A DNA stretch of 64,000 nucleotides from Trichomonas vaginalis G3 (lineage: Eukaryota > Parabasalia > Trichomonadida > Trichomonadidae): assembly GCF_026262505.1 (NCBI RefSeq), contig NC_067206.1:6910879-6974878 (forward strand). The letters run 5' to 3'. The translations under genes were made by a program, and so were the position numbers. Below, piece by piece: positions 60,692 to 64,000 of this stretch; position 1 is the first letter of the stretch, and each line of letters opens with the position of its first letter. Under the pieces are notes generated by a model. It searched no databases. It was given only the letters and a program-made list of their open reading frames with translations, and was not told where the DNA came from.

Positions 60692-61089
60692 AGTTTAACC
60701 TTCAATTGACTGATGGTAAACAAATTCCATGCATCTCTGTCGCCATTTCTGTTAATATTTTTGCTGTCATTCATATCATTCACTTCCCCATCCGTTAGCT
60801 TTTGAGGATATGCGTTAGAATAGCTGTTCTTAAATGAAGGCTTTTCACCTTTGAGAGCATAAACTCTATAACTTTCTGCATACTTTATGTTTGAACCTCC
60901 TGAGCCATCATTGACATAAATTTTTATAGGCTTCCACCCTTTGTTCATATTCCTGCTTCTTCCCTTTGCTCTTTTGTTCAGTAGTTCTACATCTTTATAC
61001 ACAGCTCCTGTCTCAGTGAATTCAACAATATTTTCATTCGTTAGCTTTACATTCAAACCCTTGTCGAGTATATTGTTCATTTCATACAT
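60688..61089 (-). CDS. Basic protein of element C (133 aa)
   Basis: The ATG at 61089 (MYEMNN) or 61080 is chosen because the longer frame to 61206 overlaps the divergent gene at 61114. Lys/Arg/Asn-rich middle (RAKGRSRNMNKGWKPI), strand-forming KIYV and SYRVYAL segments. It overlaps the ATPase stop by 4 bp. The function is unknown. Confidence 0.6.
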   Translation of the reverse strand: MYEMNNILDKGLNVKLTNENIVEFTETGAVYKDVELLNKRAKGRSRNMNKGWKPIKIYVNDGSGGSNIKYAESYRVYALKGEKPSFKNSYSNAYPQKLTDGEVNDMNDSKNINRNGDRDAWNLFTISQLKVKL

Positions 61090-61113
61090 ATAAAAGGTTT
61101 TTATTCTATATGA

Positions 61114-61727
61114 AATGAGAAGCAAATCCATCTTAGCTGGTGCCGTTAATGTTCCAATTGAACCAACATCAAATGTTGACTCACGAACGACAAACAATAT
61201 TGTCATAAAGAACTATAGTTCGGAGTGTTTGAAAGAAAAAGAACCAGAGCTGAAATCCGTGAATTTAAACAGCTTCAAACGCTAACGCTACATCAGATGT
61301 TAAGTTAGAGTATCCACCACTGGACCAAATTCTTTCAAGAGAAGCCAACGACAACCCTTACATAAATGTTCAAACAAATCCTTCAGATAACGTAGACCAT
61401 TACCTTCTTCAGTTATACCAAACAATTTTACTCAAAGACGATAAGAAGCTTTTGATAAATCTTATAAGTAAGAACCAAATAATTCTAACAAAGGAGGACC
61501 TTGAAAATGTTATATCACGAATAACAGGAAAGCAATGTGTCATTGACTATCTCGACCCTGAAATCGAATGCTGTGGTCAAACGCCAATATTCATGAAAAT
61601 AGGTAACATCCGCATCATTGAAACACCAGGAACTACAGGAGTTGAGTTTAAGTATAAATATTCGAACGAGTATACAAAACTATCTACTGACTATAAGCTT
61701 TGTTTGAAATATGTTTTAGTAAATTAA
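61114..61727 (+). pseudogene. Conserved CCG-motif Maverick protein, one frameshift
   Basis: The ATG at 61114 starts MRSKSILAGAVN. The frame is lost near 61285, and the remainder is open to 61727 with IECCGQTPIFMKIGNIRII and a hydrophobic end. The N-terminal and CCG blocks parallel 48922-49503. The overlap of stop codons with 61724-61963 is 4 bp. It is a likely virion or assembly factor by synteny with penton. Confidence 0.7.
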
Positions 61728-61963
61728 AGCAACTTATAGTATCTATCCAAAACTTCTTCAACAGTATCGAACTCATCTTCATAATGCAAACCTAATCTTA
61801 TTGACTTGGTGCAGTTTTCACTAACACAATATTTTTCTGTTCTCTTGACTGACATAACTAACTCATTTGTTTCATCAAACAGCAACAACCAAAGTTCATG
61901 ACCTAATACATAACATTCATACTTTATATTTTTAGCTCTGAGTTCTCTTGTAAGCTGTTGCAT
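61724..61963 (-). CDS. Small conserved Maverick protein (79 aa)
   Basis: The ATG at 61963 starts MQQLTRELRAKN. The helix, hydrophobic strands (ELWLLLFDETNELVMSV) and final helix (TVEEVLDRYYKLL) match the pattern of 24154-24384. It is adjacent to penton and the CCG-motif gene, as in A. Its first 40 bp overlap the penton 3' end. Confidence 0.65.
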   Translation of the reverse strand: MQQLTRELRAKNIKYECYVLGHELWLLLFDETNELVMSVKRTEKYCVSENCTKSIRLGLHYEDEFDTVEEVLDRYYKLL

Positions 61964-62700
61964 TTAATATTTTCTAAAAAGTCAACTTCAACAGTCATTC
62001 GCACTGGTGCCTTCAGTTCTACAGGCTCTCCTTGAAAGTCAACAAGTCTGAATTGCATGTCTTTCAAATTATGAGGACTAATGCGAACCCATTTACCTAA
62101 ATGAGTTGCTATGACAGGAACGTTTGGAATGAACATTGAATTGACTGCATAACAGAAGGATTTATATTCTACTGAACCTTTACTATTAACTCCTGAAATA
62201 CCTGTGACATTAGCTATTTTTGACTCAATGTACAAACAATTACCATAACATACGTATGGAACAGATTTCATCTCAATCGTTTTGTCAACACTTTTCAAAG
62301 GAAATGTCATATGGTATGCTCCCAAAAGAAGTTGTACTCTATGACTCATTCTTGGTATCTTAAACTCCTTCGCATAACTGAACTTCAAAACTCCTGCAAT
62401 AAGTTTAACATTCATTAAGTTTTCTTCGTTATCCTTGTTTATTGTAGTATTTATGAGAGCATTTAACACTCCAGCTAATGTTTCCATCTTATATTCTACA
62501 TTATTGTGAAATCTTATTTCGTGCTTCTTTCCATCTATTTCAAGCTCCATGAAATCTGTTTCATCTGTTATAACGAATGAAGCGATAGTATTGAAGTCAA
62601 CCATTCTGAATGCAAGCGCCTCATTCTGTAGACCTAAGTTTGTTTGTAGCTTTACTGTCCCGTATTCGTTTGGGTCTGTACTTTGCAAATAGAACAACAT
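61924..62700 (-). CDS. Penton protein of element C (258 aa)
   Basis: The ATG at 62700 starts MLFYLQSTDPN; an alternative start upstream is not ATG-led. Shared blocks with 48120-48917 are FVITDETDF...IDGKK, MSHRVQLLLGAYHMTFPL, and the C-terminal LKDMQFRLVDFQGEPVELKA with two strands. This L-V-D-x-x-G-x-P-V-x-L signature is the Polinton penton hallmark. It is divergent from 62718 with 17 bp between the ATGs. Confidence 0.8.
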   Translation of the reverse strand: MLFYLQSTDPNEYGTVKLQTNLGLQNEALAFRMVDFNTIASFVITDETDFMELEIDGKKHEIRFHNNVEYKMETLAGVLNALINTTINKDNEENLMNVKLIAGVLKFSYAKEFKIPRMSHRVQLLLGAYHMTFPLKSVDKTIEMKSVPYVCYGNCLYIESKIANVTGISGVNSKGSVEYKSFCYAVNSMFIPNVPVIATHLGKWVRISPHNLKDMQFRLVDFQGEPVELKAPVRMTVEVDFLENIKCNSLQENSELKI

Positions 62701-62717
62701 TTTATTCTCATTAAAAT

Positions 62718-64000
62718 ATGAGTATAGCTGCATATGCGTATGAAGCTGACAGAGCTAAACGTTTATATTTTGGTCAATACTCTCTCACACTTACTGACAA
62801 ATATATTGTTATCAGTGATGGAAATACCGAGAAATACATAACATGGAAGGACTATGAAAAGTTTGACCCTATTTTAACTCCATGTACTATGCCATTCATT
62901 GTAAATGGTGAAGTTGTCATGAAGAACGACACAACAGTATATAAGTCTGTATATGAAGCGTTAGAATATATGTTGAATTATAATCCCGAAAGATTTGACC
63001 CAAGCACTACACCATGTGCAATGCCTTTTATTAAGGACGGTGAAATCGTAAGAGTTCCGGATTCAACGGTTTACACAGCTGTTCAAAACAGTTTACAAAA
63101 CATTTTAGCGAATATCTTTAATTCAGAAACTACAGAAATAAAATTACCATATATAACAGATGCTAAAGAAATTAAATCAAAAACGACAACATTATTTACG
63201 TCACTTAATGATTTAATGACTTATATCATTAATATTCCTGCACCAACTACAGCATTTGATCCAAACTCGACGGTTTGCAGTGTACCTTTCATAAATGACA
63301 GTTCATTAATTACTTTAAGGGATTCGACAGTAAATGAATCATTAAAGGCGTCATTAATGAAAATCATTGATTTTAATTCATTCACGAATACATATAATTC
63401 ATTCATTAATGTTTCATATGCTTCTAAAGAAGGTGAGCCAAAAACTATCAATAAAGCGGTGTATGAAATAAAAGCATCAACGACGAAATTGAATTCGTTA
63501 ACTTTTGACGGTGATAGTTTCGTTAATGACATAACATCGGGGAAAACAATTTTAACGAAAGAATACTTAAAATCTCATGTTAGTGAGTTCGTTGAAATTG
63601 AAAAAGAAGGTGGAATTAAGTTCGATCCACTGAATTTCATTTTCAGCTTAGCGAATGCGGGTGTTAGTTTCGCTGAATGGACAACTATACAGAGTGAAAT
63701 AAATGCAATATGGACGTTTTTGGGGTCAAAAGCGGGAATGGGTGAGCTTGTAAATGCTGCAAGAACATTAGGTGAAACAGGAAATTTTGTAGATGGTTTT
63801 AAAAGACTTGTTTCAAATGTTTTAACAAACACAAAGAAATTATTTAGATATACCGTACATAACGGACGGATTTTCGAACAGATAGCAACAAACCCTCCGG
63901 TTATGGCTGCGTTGATGATGGTTAGAGATATAAAACCACGTAACGACGGGAACGAAGAACATGAACAACAGGATACTGGTCGGGTTATTCGAGACATTAA
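62718..64000 (+). CDS. Repeat protein of element C, runs off window
   Basis: The ATG at 62718 starts MSIAAYAYEADRAK and stays open for 427 codons to the end of the window. Three repeats are evident near residues 50-90, 95-135 and 180-215: FDP-x2-TPC-x-MPFI, then about ten residues, then D-x-TVY or D-STV and a helix. Later parts are helical and Ser/Thr/Asn-rich. It may be a fibre or adhesin, since it lies next to penton, but no family is recognised. Confidence 0.75.
   Translation, partial: MSIAAYAYEADRAKRLYFGQYSLTLTDKYIVISDGNTEKYITWKDYEKFDPILTPCTMPFIVNGEVVMKNDTTVYKSVYEALEYMLNYNPERFDPSTTPCAMPFIKDGEIVRVPDSTVYTAVQNSLQNILANIFNSETTEIKLPYITDAKEIKSKTTTLFTSLNDLMTYIINIPAPTTAFDPNSTVCSVPFINDSSLITLRDSTVNESLKASLMKIIDFNSFTNTYNSFINVSYASKEGEPKTINKAVYEIKASTTKLNSLTFDGDSFVNDITSGKTILTKEYLKSHVSEFVEIEKEGGIKFDPLNFIFSLANAGVSFAEWTTIQSEINAIWTFLGSKAGMGELVNAARTLGETGNFVDGFKRLVSNVLTNTKKLFRYTVHNGRIFEQIATNPPVMAALMMVRDIKPRNDGNEEHEQQDTGRVIRDI

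Larger units (their letters stand above)
57600..64000 (+). mobile_element. Part of a diverged Maverick family, element C
   Basis: The segment carries a packaging ATPase, a penton and homologues of three unknown Maverick genes, all tightly packed with gaps of 0-25 bp. Its left end is not recognised; the start given is approximate. It continues past the window end. Its proteins are only distantly similar to those of A and B. Confidence 0.8.

Noticed and set aside
60688-61206. Long version of the basic element C protein starting at 61206
   Set aside because: It would overlap the whole 5' end of the divergent CCG-motif gene. The later ATG at 61089 fits the compact spacing of this element.

Overview
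The window is AT-rich, intron-free, eukaryotic transposon DNA. It is almost entirely Maverick/Polinton elements, which are virus-like DNA transposons with a protein-primed type B DNA polymerase, a retrovirus-like integrase, an A32-type packaging ATPase, and double and single jelly-roll capsid proteins. The best host assignment is Trichomonas vaginalis, whose genome is known to be rich in Mavericks and Mutator-like elements. Two further signs support this: several genes carry a TCA-Y-T-W initiator directly before the ATG, as T. vaginalis genes do, and many stop codons sit in TAAA. No host housekeeping gene, tRNA, rRNA or CRISPR array was recognised.

Layout. (1) 1-1055: AT-rich flank without a recognised gene. 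(2) 1056-32120, 'element A': two Maverick right-hand halves facing outward. They are A-left (1056-14520) and A-right (14621-32120), joined across a 100-N gap at 14521-14620. Each half runs from its outer end inward: terminal gene, coiled-coil core protein, major capsid protein (MCP), small conserved genes, penton, SF3 helicase, ATPase, then accessory genes. A-right also keeps the C-terminal part of PolB next to the gap. No integrase or methyltransferase half is present. (3) 32121-32558: a long palindrome abutting the A-right end. (4) 32600-35131: a decayed Mutator-like element (MULE) with terminal inverted repeats, a 12-bp flanking duplication, a 121-bp tandem repeat and a frameshifted transposase. 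(5) 35150-56244, 'element B': one complete Maverick of about 21 kb with matching ends and a 5-bp target duplication (GAAAT). Its left half has a D12-type adenine methyltransferase, small membrane-active-looking proteins, a tail-fibre-like protein, the integrase and PolB. Its right half matches A-right, except that a segment of about 4.5 kb holding the ATPase and helicase is replaced by tandem repeats and palindromes. (6) 56250-57670: gene-poor DNA with a tandem array of near-perfect hairpins. (7) 57682-64000, 'element C': part of a diverged Maverick family with ATPase, penton and several small genes that are distant homologues of unknown genes in A and B. Its last gene runs off the window.

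How the genes fit together. PolB, the SF3 helicase and a viral-type ATPase serve genome replication and packaging. MCP, penton, core protein, tail-fibre and amphipathic peptides would build and deliver a particle. The integrase joins the ends to host DNA, and the methyltransferase could mark or protect element DNA. Element B lacks ATPase and helicase while element A lacks the integrase half, so neither is self-sufficient as assembled. Many genes differ between near-identical copies mainly by single-base indels. This may be pseudogenisation, uncorrected long-read error, or both, and I mark such genes as broken rather than deciding. Some candidate reading frames begin at GTG or TTG; I used ATG starts because the host is a eukaryote.
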